Shown here piece by piece: positions 12,101 to 27,100 of a stretch of DNA of 64,000 nucleotides. Position 1 is the first letter of the stretch. Every line of letters starts with the position of its first letter. The stretch covers positions 496,001 through 560,000 of the forward strand of contig JBAMDO010000576.1 in assembly GCA_037074765.1 (NCBI GenBank), read 5' to 3'. A program made the position numbers and the translations under genes. Under the pieces are notes generated by a model, which was not told the DNA's origin, did not search any database, and saw nothing but the letters and a program-made list of their open reading frames with translations. Origin of the DNA: Mansonella perstans. Taxonomy: Eukaryota > Nematoda > Chromadorea > Rhabditida > Onchocercidae.

Positions 12101-15100
12101 AAATTTAGCTTTGTTAGAAATAAAACTATGCTTAACCTTGCCAAAAAATAAGCTTCTCCTACTGGTAGTAGTTATGTTGCGCAAACGTCTTGTTCCACCA
12201 GTACTGCTGTCGTCTTGAAGAGCGAGCGCGGATAAATCCTCAGAGCATGACGGTTCATCTAATGCTATGCTGGAAATACAACCATCGAAAAATTTAAAGC
12301 TAAGAGGCGGGACCAACAAATACACAAAATTCCATTCCGAATTCTTATTTTTCTTTCGTGGAAAAAATGTTAAAAAAGTGCATACACAAATTCAATCAAA
12401 ACATAAAATGCCTAGCAAGTATACAACATAAGGCTTTGACATTCTGTTTGTATAAAATCATTCATTTTTCCCTTTAAATATATTCAAATTTTTAAGTTTA
12501 CAGGAAATGTATATTTGCTAAGAATTTTACAATGCAAATCAATATGAAATTAGTGAAGTCATCCTAAGAATAATCATAGGCTACCGAATTTTAGTCCAAA
12601 TTTTTCATTTACATTTGAATCAAGAATCTGGTTCATAAGGAGTGCAATTTTAATGACATCATATGAGAATAAATTCTTCTGATGCTCTAATTATTCCAAA
12701 ATCGGCCTCTGTCTAGTAATTTCTTCTCTTCTCTCTCCCTCTCTCTCTTTCATCTATTACAGAGCAAGTAAAGACATTATCAAAGAGTTGAAATTCCTGA
12801 AGATAATTGGGCCGAAAGAAGGAAAATCTACTACATCATCATCATTATTTGGACATATGCTTGAGATAGATTAGCATAATGAAATCGCATATGAATGTTC
12901 TTAACCTGTTCCACATGAATGACCTTGAAATGAATCCTTAAATGATTGTAAAATCTGAACAGTATTATCTTCACAACAATAGTTCTCGAATTTCATCAGT
13001 AGACGGAGAGAAAGATGTCTGTACACTGTACACTAAGAAATTAAAGTTTCGGTTTTCTAAACTTCTAACAACTCCTGGCGCTTTTAGCTTTAAAAAGTAA
13101 TCATTGTTAAGCAGTTTATCAAAACAGACTCTTATTTTCATAGCTCACCTTAACTGACATTTAAGGGAGAAAAAACTAAGTAATCAATTTAAATGGGAAA
13201 AGGAATGAAGAATGGATCAGAAGGATTAAAGTTTGTTGCAGAAAGTGAAATTAGAAAGAAAATAAAGTATCATAAAGTTAAAACCAAAGATAATTTTCGC
13301 TAATTGGGAAAATTCCGCGATGAAAATTATCCTGTGAAATAAACAATTACCTATCAGTTGTTATCAAATTCTTTTTTCTAACATTTCCACAAAAAATACT
13401 GCAATGATTAAAGGCGGTAAAATCAACTTATCCTTTTCCAATCAATAATGGTCCTAAGACTCATTTAATCTTAATCATTAATGACAGGGATTTCATAAAA
13501 ATCTGAACGATGAATAAATAAAAGATATAGAAGACATAATCTGATCATTATTCGGATTGAAGCCAGCAGTGAGAGAACCATCAATTCAAATCAATCAATG
13601 AAGGAAACTCTTCCTGGTAATTTGATAAAATTTACTTAGCTATAGTTGTTGGAAGAAATGCAGTGATAAAACATTAGTAATACAATAAAAGTAAATCCGA
13701 TAAAAATGCAAATAAATAAATGCTCTGAAGTTTTGTAGTTCAACTTATAGTTCGCATTCCGTTTGACTGAAATTAGTAATTGACGAATGCACTAAAAGAC
13801 CAATGAAACTGTTTTGAAATTTCTGAACGCCATCTTCTCGTATGTTCAATTTTTGGGAAAGGATAGATTATTTGGTGATTTGTAGCAAATGAGAAAAGAG
13901 CAAGGAATGATATTTCTTTTTTTCAGTTTATCATATTTTCATTGATCTATAAAATTTAAGTTTCACATACCTATTTCCACACACCTTAAATTTCATACCA
14001 CACATCTTAATAAAATAAATTTCAGATTTACGGAATAAATAAGCTCATTATGTTACGAAAAAACTGGAAATTGAAGTAACATACTTGAGCAGTATTGATT
14101 GACTTGTTGGTGAATTTTTCTGAATTCTTGGTTCATAATCTTGACAACCACTTCCCAAATACGATGATGACAAGTTGTTGCCTCGACTGCGCGAAAGCTA
14201 AATTTATATTGCGTCAATGCCATAAACATCTTACATCATTCACTCAATGTTCCAAATAACTAACTGTACAAAGAGATTTAAATGTTAAAAATAATTATTA
14301 AATATGTGAAATACTAAAATAAAGTTCTTTTTATAAAGAATTTCGATCGCAATTTTTAAAAAACAATAGAAATGTTTCAGGGGGAAATGAGCAGTTCTTC
14401 TACATTCCATCAACATTGTTTTATTCGGTCGTAAAATTTATAAATTCCTTTTTAAAATAACCTTCAACTAAATTCATGGTGAAATAAATATTTTAAGAGA
14501 CATTTCGCAGTATTTTGTTGACAAAATATACGTATTTGGTATAAATAATTAAAGTTTCCATGCATTTATTTACATACACTTCAATAAGTAAATTATTCAA
14601 TGAATTCACTATCCAATTCCAATGAAATATAATACTACAAATTAGCTATTATCCATTAATTGATATAACTTTATGCTATTTATCTTATTTTTTTGTAAAT
14701 ATTCGACTCTCTTTAAAAGTAATATCCAAATACGACGTATTCTTGTTTAACTTATAATTTCGAAGGTATCAGATGTTTGAAATAAACTTTTAATAACTTT
14801 AAAATTTAATTTGAAATAAAATTTTCAACTTTCTTTTATATAAATAATTATGAAGTATTTTCAAAATGAGCAAAGAAAGAGAAATTCGAAAACAATATGC
14901 TTTGATTAGCATAGTGGAGAGGGAAATTGGAACAGGCGGTAAAAAAAAACAGCTTAATTCTTCAAATAGAAAAGATTTCTGTTCGAAGACACCTGCCCCC
15001 TTCTTCCCTTCATTATTACAACGAAACAATTGATGGATAATTTGAAAAGAAAAAAAATCAAAAATTTTATCGCAATTTTGTTATCTAATCTATTCAGTTC

Positions 15101-18100
15101 TATGACCAATTTAATATTTTTGATTGTAATCTTCTAAGAACAGAATTTCTTGGCAACAAGCGAATCTTTTCCCATTTTAAGAACAATATTTACTTATAAA
15201 TGTATCGCAACACAAAGAAAAGTAGATAATATCATTAAAAAAATTCAAAAAAGCTTTTCTCAAAACATCAGAAAATCTGGAAATTTTTAAATAGGGCAAT
15301 TGAATATTCATGACAGAATACTTGTACATGTCGTAATTAACGTGCTTGAAAAAATAAAAAAGACAAGTCTGAAGAAAGTACGAGGACATTATGCTTAATA
15401 AAATCTATGATACTATATTTTAAAATTTTCTGACTCTAAAGTCTCAAAAATCAGTTTAAAAAACTGTAATTTGAGATAATCAATATATGGAATTTATCAT
15501 TCAGTGGAATTTAGTTGCTTATCTAACATAAATCAATTACTAAAATACTCTAAAAAGAAACCGTCAATTAGTTAAGTTTGCGAAGATAATCTTTCAAAGA
15601 CTGCCAGCAGTTATACGGAAAAAAAAACAAAAAAAGAGAATGATCAAAATTTAACCTTTAACAGATTGAAAACTGGAAAATTTCAGCAGAGATTTAAATT
15701 TTGAAGGAAACTATCACGCAAGAATGCCTACCAAACTAGAGCCTTTTTCATATAGCCTAAAGCCTCTTTGGAGGATTAACCATTGCAAATTTCTAAAATT
15801 AACAAATAAAACTAATTTTTATTATTCATCTCAACAATTATGTGGTCGAAATGATGTCACAATATTGAAGAAGAAACTAAACGAAGAAAAAAAAGAAAAA
15901 CCATGAATCAGTTTGAAAAAGGAGATACGTATTGAAAATTAAAATTAGCTAAAGAATCTTAAACAGGAGAGGCGAATTCAAACGGCCATTTAACAAATGC
16001 CTTTCGTCTTTTTGTTTTAAAAACTTCATGTTTAATATTTAAAGTAAAGATAATTAACAACAAAAATTAATGAAATTAATCAGAACACTGTTACTTTAAA
16101 TCACCATTACTTAATTGCAGCTACTTCTATACTGAAGGAGCAATTGTAGCGAATTGTTTCCTCAGTTGTCGATCATTCCTAATGCAATTGATGTACTACT
16201 CAGACAATTAATTACCTTTTTCACAGAATACCCTTACCGAAGAAACAATTCGCTGAAATATATTCATTAAGATAGTGAAATTTTGCAATTACAAAAAATT
16301 AAATGAGTAAGCGTTTATACAAGAATGATTAAGTATAGATTACTCTTAATACTTTAATATATAGATAAATATCATATAGTAAACACAAAAATTTTAAAAA
16401 TATAATTTTAAAATTTCTATTTCGTCATTTAAAAAAACCCTCCCACTTTTCATCGACTTTCCTGCTGCCAACTAATGATTGAATGCAAGAAATCAATTAG
16501 TTTTTAATTTACATTCTAAACGACCCGCTTATCTTTTTTTCTTTCTCGTATTTTTCGATCATTCTGCATCAGTGAATGAAAATAATGGTTATGAATGGCA
16601 TGTCAAAAATATTGAATAAAACTGAAATCTAGACGGGATACCTGGAATGCTAAAGATAGCTGGATATGAATTGGACATCTAGATCAGTGATCCTGGAAGA
16701 TTAAGGCTAATTATTCATTTGCTCAAATCTACTACTTTCATCGGCCATCTGCCCTGTCAATAAGATGGTTCAGCTAAATGATGAAACATTTAAATGGACA
16801 GATGAATCTGTGTCAGCGTGATACGGAAAAAGATATGGTAAACGTCAACATTTTAATGTACCAATCTTCACTAAAGAAGGAATTTTTCATTCATTTCAAT
16901 TTGGTTTCATGCAACCAATTTATTTAATTTCAAAGAAATTTGCTTACAGCATTTCAAAAAAGAAATTTGCTTGAAAACGGTTGGAATGCTACTTTTAACT
17001 TCAAATTTCCAAGCATACTAAAACTGATAATAGTAGTAAAACTTGGGTAAGTCCTAATAAAAAAATGCAGCACGACGTTGAAGTAATAAAGAAGGTATCA
17101 TTTAATATCTAGAAAATAATGAAATACGTCAAAAAGAAGGGTGAAATTTCCTTTGCAAATGGATTTTAATAAGATTAAAGAAAGATGGATTCTCTGAAAT
17201 AGTAATGATTTAAAAAGAATAAAAAAGAAACAAAAATGTTAAAAGATTGCGGAAAATAGAAATTATATTATTAAAAACATTGATTCCTTTGCGGTACTAC
17301 AAGAAAACTTTTACAGCAACAGCTTCCAGGATTAAAATGAGATCTAGAACATTGCGGGAAATAGCATATAACATTATTGATGACAATAATATTTTTCCTT
17401 TTCTATGTTTATCAGCGCCTGCTCTCTCATTATTATTCTCTATTTAGTAAAATTTCACAGCGATCTTTAGCTCCTGTAAATTTTTCATTTATTTTAATTT
17501 TTAGATAAATAATCCATCGACGATATAGATATATAAACAATGAGGATCCTTTGAAATCACCCGACATATCAAAAAAAAATTATTTTGTAGACCTAAAAGT
17601 TGAAATTAGGCTTTTTAAAAATTATTTTCACAGTTTATCATAAATTGATGGTCTAACTGGCCGCAAAAGAAGTAGTTGAACTTTTGGTGTTATAATTATA
17701 GACACAATAAATACAATCTTTGCTCACATAGAAATAACATGAAGAGAAAGTAAAATTAAATATGAATTTAAAAGTAGAGCAAAAATTAGACGAAAAAGAA
17801 AAATAAATGCTATCATAGAAAATAAGAAAATATAGGAAAAAATATTACTGTGAATAAATGATCATTCACTTGCTGAATTAAATTTTAATTTCAAGATGTT
17901 TTAATTTCAAGATTCGAAATAAGAGCAGTAATATGTTAATTTAAATACTGGTAATAAATTGCTATATGGCAGATGTTAGCATAAACAAGAATTATGCAAA
18001 TCATATGTTTAGTATTCGTGAAATCTTTTGAAATTGTAACATGGTGAGGAAGATGAATGTTTCCAGTTGTACTTCCAGCGCTATTAACTCATGCTAAAAT

Positions 18101-21100
18101 TTGGAGAAGAAGTATCAATAAATGTCATTTATTAATAAGCAAATTCGTAACAGACTTCTACATAATTTATGTGGATATCAAAATAGCTAACACTTGCGCA
18201 GTTCACTGACAGCAAAATGCTGGAATATAAATCAATGACAAAATTAATGTAAGTTTATAATGCTAAATATAAATTAAGATGATTAGAAACAAATATGTAG
18301 GAAATTGAGAAAAATTAATTCCAACTTCATTTCTTCAGGATTAAAAGTATTAACTGTTTTAAATCATCATTTTTCAATGTTTACTAATTTAATTTGAAAG
18401 AGAGGATTCTCTAAATGACATCAGTTTATGATTAATCTCCAGCAAAAAAATGGGAATAAATGAATGGAATATTTGGGGTATTTCATTCATTTATTCTAAT
18501 CACTCATTTTAGAATTCCTTCTCTTTTATTCAATTTCAAACGAATCAATTATCTAAGACAACAAAAAATGTGACACTAGATTTCGCTGACATCAAAAAGA
18601 TGTTAACAATATTGTTCAAAGAACTGGACTATTGATATCTCCTATAAACAAGTGAATATTCAGGAATATCGCAAATTTCAGACTGAAAATCAAGATATAA
18701 ATCATTACAAGTGCAATCCTAATATTAACACGATTACCTACTTACATTCTAAAAGGTTACGGAAAATATCTAAATCAGGAGATAATACTTTTCTCTTAGA
18801 AGCGTTTTATCAACCAATAGAAAAGTGGGAAATTGTCGCTATAATTCATTCAGTCATTAAATTCACTGGATTTTGGAAATCTCAAAATTAATGGCATTCA
18901 CTGAAAAAAAGCAAAATGACTTGTATTTGTAAGGTCTGCTGGGAAACTTAAACTGAACAAATTTAATGGTATTTATTAGGCTATTATGGAATTTAAAAAT
19001 CCTAAACAAAATTTAATCCTAAAACCACTCACTTTATTTTTGATCCAATAATTTTTAATTCTATTTTTCATCCGCAATAATATCAAATTCTTTTGTTTTT
19101 GATTTTCATCGAAAAATTAAATTTGAAAACATAATTTTCTGACTAGGATAGAATACATCGGAAAGCTCGAAAAAATAATAAACAGAAATTCAGTTTTTCT
19201 TTGTTGCAAACAGAAATGATTTTCTTTTTTTTTTTTCTCGTTTTTCCAGTTAGATTGGATATAAAAGGAACCCTGTGTAAGAGCACAAAAAAATGTTAGT
19301 CCAATCGGAAGAAATACCTTGTAAAAGAATGAAGGACAAAGCTGATGGCGTTAATGATCTAAAATGTCATAGTGAGCGCAATTTCAATCTCAATAACGTA
19401 AAAACGAAAAAAAGATAAGATTCGAAAGTATCAAAGAAAACAGAAGTTTTAAAAAGTATGAGGAAAGAAAAAATTGAAAGAGATCGAAAAGAAAAAAATG
19501 AAGCAAAATTTAAAGTGAACATTGAAAATGCAATATTTTTTTATAATCAAAATATGTGAAAGGCTTTGGGAATCCTTTAACTCATGATAGCTCTTCCTAG
19601 TTGTATAAGGGTATGTGATAAATCAATATTCTAAGGATAACGGAAGAAAAGCCAAAGTTTCAACTGAGCCTGATTAAGCAGTATGATGTCATTTAAATTG
19701 CAAGCTTCGAAATTAAATCTCTTTGACAACAGTTGGCAATCATTCATTTCGTATGAATTGAATGGGGAAAGCACAACGGGGAAGTATAACACGTAAAAAA
19801 TGACGGAATAATATAGTCATAATGATGATAACAGTAATATGATAATAGTAATAACAATAACACTAAAATATGGTAGAACAATGTAGTGATAATGATAAAA
19901 TGATTATGCTGATAATAATGGTATGGTGAAAGCAGTAAATGATGTTGATCACTGGTAATGATTTCAAATTAATAAGCGAATAATCATTTTGTTCAAAAAA
20001 TACGAAAATCTTCAAACTAATGTATATTAAGTTGTGATTATGAAAAAATACCTCATCCATGAATTAAGTTAGAATAATTTTTTGTTTAAAAAAAATTTTT
20101 GCATATTAAATAATTAGAGAGAAACACAAAAACATGAACTAATTGAATGACAATGAAAGTGAGTCATCGGGCCTATTAGTCTCAGTTTGATTTTCAGTCA
20201 ATAACTGCATTGGTAAACATTTGTTTGAAAAAAAAATCCTTTATTATGAAGAAATGATGGTAGAGGGATATTAAAAATATTCAGGTAACATTTAATTGTT
20301 TGCAGTTTAAAAAATTAAAACCGAATTCAAGTCCGATTCATCAAAATTACCAGGAAAAATGATGAATTTCGATAATTGCTTTATATTTACCATATACGAG
20401 TCAAAGAAATCACGATTTTTGCTCACTTAAATTTAAGTTTTACTTTAATAATAATAAAAAAATAAAACAAGTCAAAACAACAAGCTTCGTCAAAACAACA
20501 AGAACAAGCTTCGCTACTTTATAAATTAACCATTTTAACAAGGACAAATGTTTGGATTGAATTATTCTATTTGCCACTGCGGTTAATGCTTTTGATTACA
20601 AACAAACAAACAGATAAGATAAACTTGTTGTGCTTAAATTGGCTAATTTAATAGTTTAAAAGGAGAAAATTGCTTGAATATTTAATAATATAGCAAATAG
20701 GAAGTAAGATCGAAGAAAATGCTTCGGATACACGAAAGATCAAAGAAACCAAGAAATAAATGAAACAAATCTTCTTTGAGCCTATTTAAACTTAATATTA
20801 TGCTACAGAACTGAATTAATTATCTGTTATAATTCAATCTGTTAACACGCAGATTTTTTTGCATACACAAATGAAATTTATTCATATTTGCTCCCTATTT
20901 ACTTGTTTTTTTTTTTTTTTTTTTTTTTATTATTATGCGAATTTTAACAATAGCATATTTTAAACAAGATATATTCAAGTGATCTACTGTAAAAAAATTA
21001 AGATGCTATTACTCGATGAAAGTTTTAACAATTTTGGTTCAATTAATTTTCTAAATTCTTTTATGTTAATTTGGTGCTCAAAATTGATAAGCTGATATAA

Positions 21101-24100
21101 AACAGATTGACTGAATTCAAAATATTGATCAATTCATTTTAATATATATATATATATATACATATATTGCTGTTTTGATATTGCGCTCAAAATTAAGTGT
21201 ATTAAAACAAATTAATCAATATTTTGAAAGCGGAAAAAATTATCGCGAAGTTATTGTTTTTTCTAAAAGAAATTGACACAATATGAGCACGCCGTAATTT
21301 ATAGCTGTTTCATGTGAAAGAATTGAATGTAGCATTTAACAACAAACAAATAACGCTGCAAAAAAAAATTTTAATATTTATTAGATATTTTCAATTCCTG
21401 AACTTTTTCATTTTTTAAAGTGCACGGATATTTCTTATTATATATTATCTTTATATTTATATTATATATTACCTTATATACGACAAAATTTCTATCATTT
21501 TCACAATTGTTTCAATCGAAACATAAGCCAAAATATTAAACAAATAATTATAAATCCATTTGAAACCAAAGATTTCAATATCTATGCCAAATGCCCTAAT
21601 TTCTCCTAAATTTATTAACAACAAAGACCATAATAAATTAAACTTCCGAAAACATATTTCGAACTAATTCTTTTTGCATTTTTGGCATAAAGTTTGTCGT
21701 AGTATTTGGCTTCAATTAAATTACATAGTCTTTCTGTCTATCGTTCGCTCTTTACAGTTAATGACATATTTAATTTAACCGGTTTCTAACATTATTTTCT
21801 CTAACTAGTGTATCTGTCATCCATTTCATCCATCCCTTAGCGGTATCCTAAAAGATTTATATCATAAAGTGAGATGTGATCTGATCCTGTAATTTGTATT
21901 GTTAATGATAAAGTTGTAATAGCATGAAATGAGAAAAAATTAGATAATAAGCACAATTATTACAGAAATGAAAATAGCATCAGCATTATTGTATTCAAGA
22001 ATATAGCCATGCTAAACAAAGCAGAATAATGGAAAAGAAAAAAGTGAGATATGTGTGACCTTGAAAGATGAAAAAAGGATAGTATGCGAAGAGGTTGACA
22101 AGAAAGAGTACGTGATAGGCACGAAGTGGAGCCGAGTTTCATGCCATTTAGGGAGATAATAATTAATCGTTCTATGGTAATGTAATACGAGAACTGATCG
22201 AAATAAATCAACAAGAATGACAAATTACCATCAATTAGAAAATTGAAAAATTTATCTTAAAATTTAAGTCACTGTTAAAATTTCGTGTAAAGTTTGAAAA
22301 ATTAGAATTATTCTAGAGATAGTGATAGTTTACTATCAGACATTTTATTAGGTTCAATAAGGCTTGAAATAGTTACCAATAAGACAGTGGTGAACTAAAG
22401 AGGAAATGGGATCGCCAAAACGATTTGGTGCTAAAATTATTTGCGGAAATGACTTTTATTACAATATTTCTGTCTTTATCAGACCGATAAGAAACTTACT
22501 TAAAGCACGGTATGGAGCGAATGCAATTTTTTCGAGGAATACTAATCGCTTCGTTTGTTTTTTTTGAAATCATTGAATTAACAACACAAATTCAAAAATT
22601 CTACCACAAAAAGTAGAAGTCGAACAAATGGAAAGAAAACTTTTATTCGAACAAAGAAAATTGTTTATGTTCTATGACCAAATGACAAAATGGGTCACAG
22701 AGAACATATTTAAGAGGGCTTGATTATTACTGAACTAGTTAAAATTTAGGAGACTTAAATTGGAAACTCCTAAATATTTAAACAAAGCTTAGAAGACAGA
22801 ATATAGGAATAAAATTTTTGCTTTTAAGACAGAGTTTAACTTCCATCACTTTAAACAATTTATAATTAATCCATCGGCTTTTTTCCGTAATTATTCCGAA
22901 AACTTTGTATAAACCATTCCAATCAACTTATAATTACTACCATATAATTACAATTAATGATAATAATAGGGGAATAAAGATTGACCTTCAGAAAATGTTA
23001 TTCAAAGATTATAAAGAATTAAACACAAACCATTTTTGAATTGACCAACGAACTTTTCCAAGACGATGAACTATCATCGCTGTTTTTCCGAATTGGTCTT
23101 ATATCATTGATATCGATTTCCATGGACTGCTGAGTTCGACTTCGCCCGAATCGAGTCATTCCTTTACTTACTGAAAATAAAACAATGCATTACGTTCTTT
23201 GTTGCTTTTTTTTTTTCTTTGTGTCAGGTTTCTGTGTCATAGCTACAGTCAGAGTTTGTAGCAACTTTGATAAGGAAATAAACTCTCATAAATTTGATTT
23301 CGACCACTTATAGCTTAACAATCGGAAATAAGGTTTTACAATTTCTAACAATAATAAGTTGATAACAGTTTCTAAGACTAGAAGTAATATCAACTATATG
23401 CTGATATTACAGTTATTTACAAAATTCTTCATTAAGATTTGCAATTAGCTCCTTTTCTCAATCAATCCTTTTCCCTCATTTTATTCTAATGTCAAAATAC
23501 AGTATTAAAAAAGGTGCTTCACTTTTCCAAAATTTTCATCATTCTTATTATTAGCTACATTTATCACTATATTTATTACTACAATTAAAACGTGTTCTGA
23601 TGAACGAAAACGGTTTTTTATTTCATCCTTGTCATTTATTTAATGGAAAATTTTGTATTATGGCTATCAATAATATCACATCAGGCAAATCGGAATGAAA
23701 GAGAAAACTTTACATTCGATCGCAATAAAAACTGAAGTACTAAGAAGGAACGGCAAGAGAAACGATCATGATAATATCCACAAAGTCAGTCAATTCAGCC
23801 AATACTCTTAGCATACTCATTTACTCTTCCACCTTAAGTAACGCAGACAAAGTTGATTTTCCACAACTCAATTCATTTAAATTGCGATATGAGTATGTCT
23901 GCAAATAGCTTATCAATTTAAATATTGTAAGTAGTACTAATAAACTCTGTTATTTAATTGCTTATTCCATTAGAATCCGTTAAGTTATAAACATATCAGT
24001 GCAAAAATCTAAAAATTAACGTTTCGTTCGCATAGCCTAAGTGATCACAATAGTGCGTACTTTATCTGAAACTTTTAGGTATACTCACTACACATACTTC

Positions 24101-27100
24101 CAAGGAAAACAATTTCACGCCTCTTGACAGATTTCGCTAGTAATTATGCAATTATATCTCACAAAAAATACAAAGAACTTTTCTTTTACTCTAAATGTTG
24201 TTTATTGCGAAAAAAATCTATTTGCTCAGTTTTTTTAAAGAAAAATTACAAAACCAGGAAATTTCAAGCTTGTAAATAAGACTGATTGCAAAAATTTATT
24301 GAAGCTTCTTTTAATTTCTTCCAATCATCTGCAACGGATTTTCAACTTTCAATGATCTCATAATTAGTTTTATCTCTGTCATCGCTAACAAATTTTTAGT
24401 TTACTAACTTTCCCAAATTTCTCCACATGATCTCACATATCAATCAGTCAATAGTTCCTGTGATTTGTAGCTTTGTAAAACGAAAAATAGAAATTGGAGG
24501 AACTTGTGTATCACGCTAAGAAATAGAATAGTTTACCGTGAAAATAAAAGCGATTTTTTTTCAATCAATAAATAAAAGATAATTGATAGGAAATGATACT
24601 TAGAAATGATTAAAAAATAGTAACAAGTTAAACTGAGCTCAATTTAACTCATATAAATGGATATTAATGATGATGTTTATGATAAGAGCATCTATATGAA
24701 ATAGCAAGAAACAATAATTACAGATAATAGGGAATTTCTACAAATAGAAAACGCAGTGATGGATCTTTAATTATTACTATTATGAATTCTTTCTTTGTCA
24801 TAATTCAAAGTGCTTTTAAAAAAAGCTCTTTTAATCAATTAATTCATTTCGACAAGCATTGAAGCCGGAGAATGTTTTAGTAAAACAAATATGCGAGATG
24901 ATAATTTAGAGAAAAAAACAACTTTTTATGCCTTCAAATTAGTGTTTGCATTTTAATTCCTAAAAAAAAGAAAAAAAAAAAGAAGAGCTGAAGAAACATT
25001 TAAAACTAATTTGTACGTTTGTTAGGAAGGATAAATCTAGCACTTGATATAGTATTTACTGAAAATCTAACATGTATTAAACTAAATCATTTCTATAGGC
25101 ATTTCCAGAGTGGCTGAAAAAAAGAGAAATATAATTTTAGAAAAATAAATTAATCCTTCAGATTTTACTTCCAAAATTCAAATCAATTAGAAAAATGTTA
25201 CTAAATACAAAAAAATATTTGAATTAAGAAAAGTAAAAAGTAATTTATTTAAAATGATCTGTCACTTTTGAACTTTCTGCTACAAATGTTCATCCTTTCA
25301 CTCTTTCCCTCTTAGCTAATATTTTCATCAGTTAGATGCTTAATGACTACCTGTGCTGATTATTTTATATCGTACTGAAACTTTATCACGTAGCACTTAC
25401 TCTTCACTCCATTCATCTCATCCTTGTAATAAGTCATCACGAATTCAGTTCACCTTTTACATTCTTTTACACTTATCAACACCATTTGATTTGACTTCAT
25501 CAAAACAACCAAATCACTTAGCACTGTATTGTTTTTAATTTGACTCTACTGAAAGCGTAGTGCAGTTTTTCTGGAAAATAAATATTGCTATCATCTTATA
25601 AATCTAGCAAGTAAAACCAGCACTTTTGTTTCATCAGTTTCCTTATCCTACAGTCTCCTTTATTCTACAAAAAAAAAAGATAATGCAGCCAATCGATTAG
25701 CAAATCCATTATCAATCTAAGCAAACAAGCTAACAAACTAAACATAATAATAGTTATGATATGAAAGCAGATGACCATTCATGCACATAATAAATCAAAT
25801 TTATACATCTTTAAATTAAGAAATCGCAATGAAAAATACGTTGGAGTCATAAAAAGCCAAACAGAAATAAAGATTTCGATCCCAAATACTTAAAGAGATT
25901 TCACTGATGCTCTGAAATTGAATCAAAAAAATAATACGACACTTTGAAATGCTTTATCGAATAACAATTGAAAAATCTTAGTACTAGTAGACCATTAGAT
26001 AAAGGAACTAACAAGAAAGACGAATAGAAAAGTTGATTTAATGAGGCGGAAGGGAATTCGTTTCAACCCCGATGAGTGTAATATTATAGAATGTTGAATG
26101 TAACTAATCCCTCTACTACCACTGCTACTGTCACTATTACTACCCGCCAGATAACATCCGGTTATTAATACTATGATACAATTCAATTCGTGAATGACCT
26201 CGAGATGTTGACGACGTATAGCTTTAATTTACTTCCTCAAAGAAATTTAAACTTCGAAAAGTTTATGGTTATTACTAAAAGCAAGTAATTATAATAAGTG
26301 TTTATTGGTCGAATTTTAAAATCAAAATGCAGTCCTTGATTGTTCTTGGCAGTTAATTAATTTAAGGAAAAGTATGAAGGGCAAAAAATCAACTGATTGA
26401 CAAATATGGCATAAAACTACCTCGTGCAACGATACGTTGACCACTAAGGAAATTGGCATCACAATTATCCGGAAGTGGTGTTCGAGAATTTTCCACGAAA
26501 AATAGCACTGCCGATGGTATTAAGCCACGTTGGCGTAAACGATGATCTAAACAGTCACGAAGTTTCTGTCCTGGCAACGATTGTACCTTTTCCGGAGTTC
26601 CAATCGCACGTCCTGGAAAAGTAAGAAATGATAATGGATTTGAGATACAGTACTGAGAAATAATATATTGAAAATGAATATTTATGTTTTGCATCAAAAG
26701 CATGCATCTTCTTTTTCTTCTTTCCTCTTTCTTTTTCTACTGATTGCTTCTGAGATTTTCTACAATAAGCGATCAATAAGTCTATGATAAAGCACTGTCG
26801 TCATTAAATGCGCAGTAATCTTCCTACTATCACGACAATATACATTGGAAACTACAAATTATTGTAATTGGGAAATCTTAAAATTAACTGTTATTCAAAT
26901 TCCTGCGGGTCACAACCAGAATAAGGATTATCTGGATTTTTTCTCTTATTGATTAATGTCGATTACCAGCTGAACATAATATACCAACTTTAGAACAATC
27001 TATTCTAATATAAGAAATAAATGATGAGAATTTTCTGTAATAGGAGAAATTCGACCGCATATTAGCGATCTTTTGAAAAATCATTTTCTTCATAGCCAGC

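Larger units (their letters stand above)
14198..23030 (-). other. 8.8-kb intron of the RhoGEF gene
   Basis: Between the exon [12 protein letters not shown] and the exon ending SSLVNSKM. It contains many short open frames but none with a plausible exon pattern or recognisable protein. Simple sequence is common: a 23-base T run (20906-20928), a TA tract (21142-21167) and a partial tandem copy of GTCAAAACAACAAG (20471-20512). The frame in 18652-18891 is the longest on the plus strand (79 codons) and is AT-typical. No second gene is supported here. Confidence 0.7.
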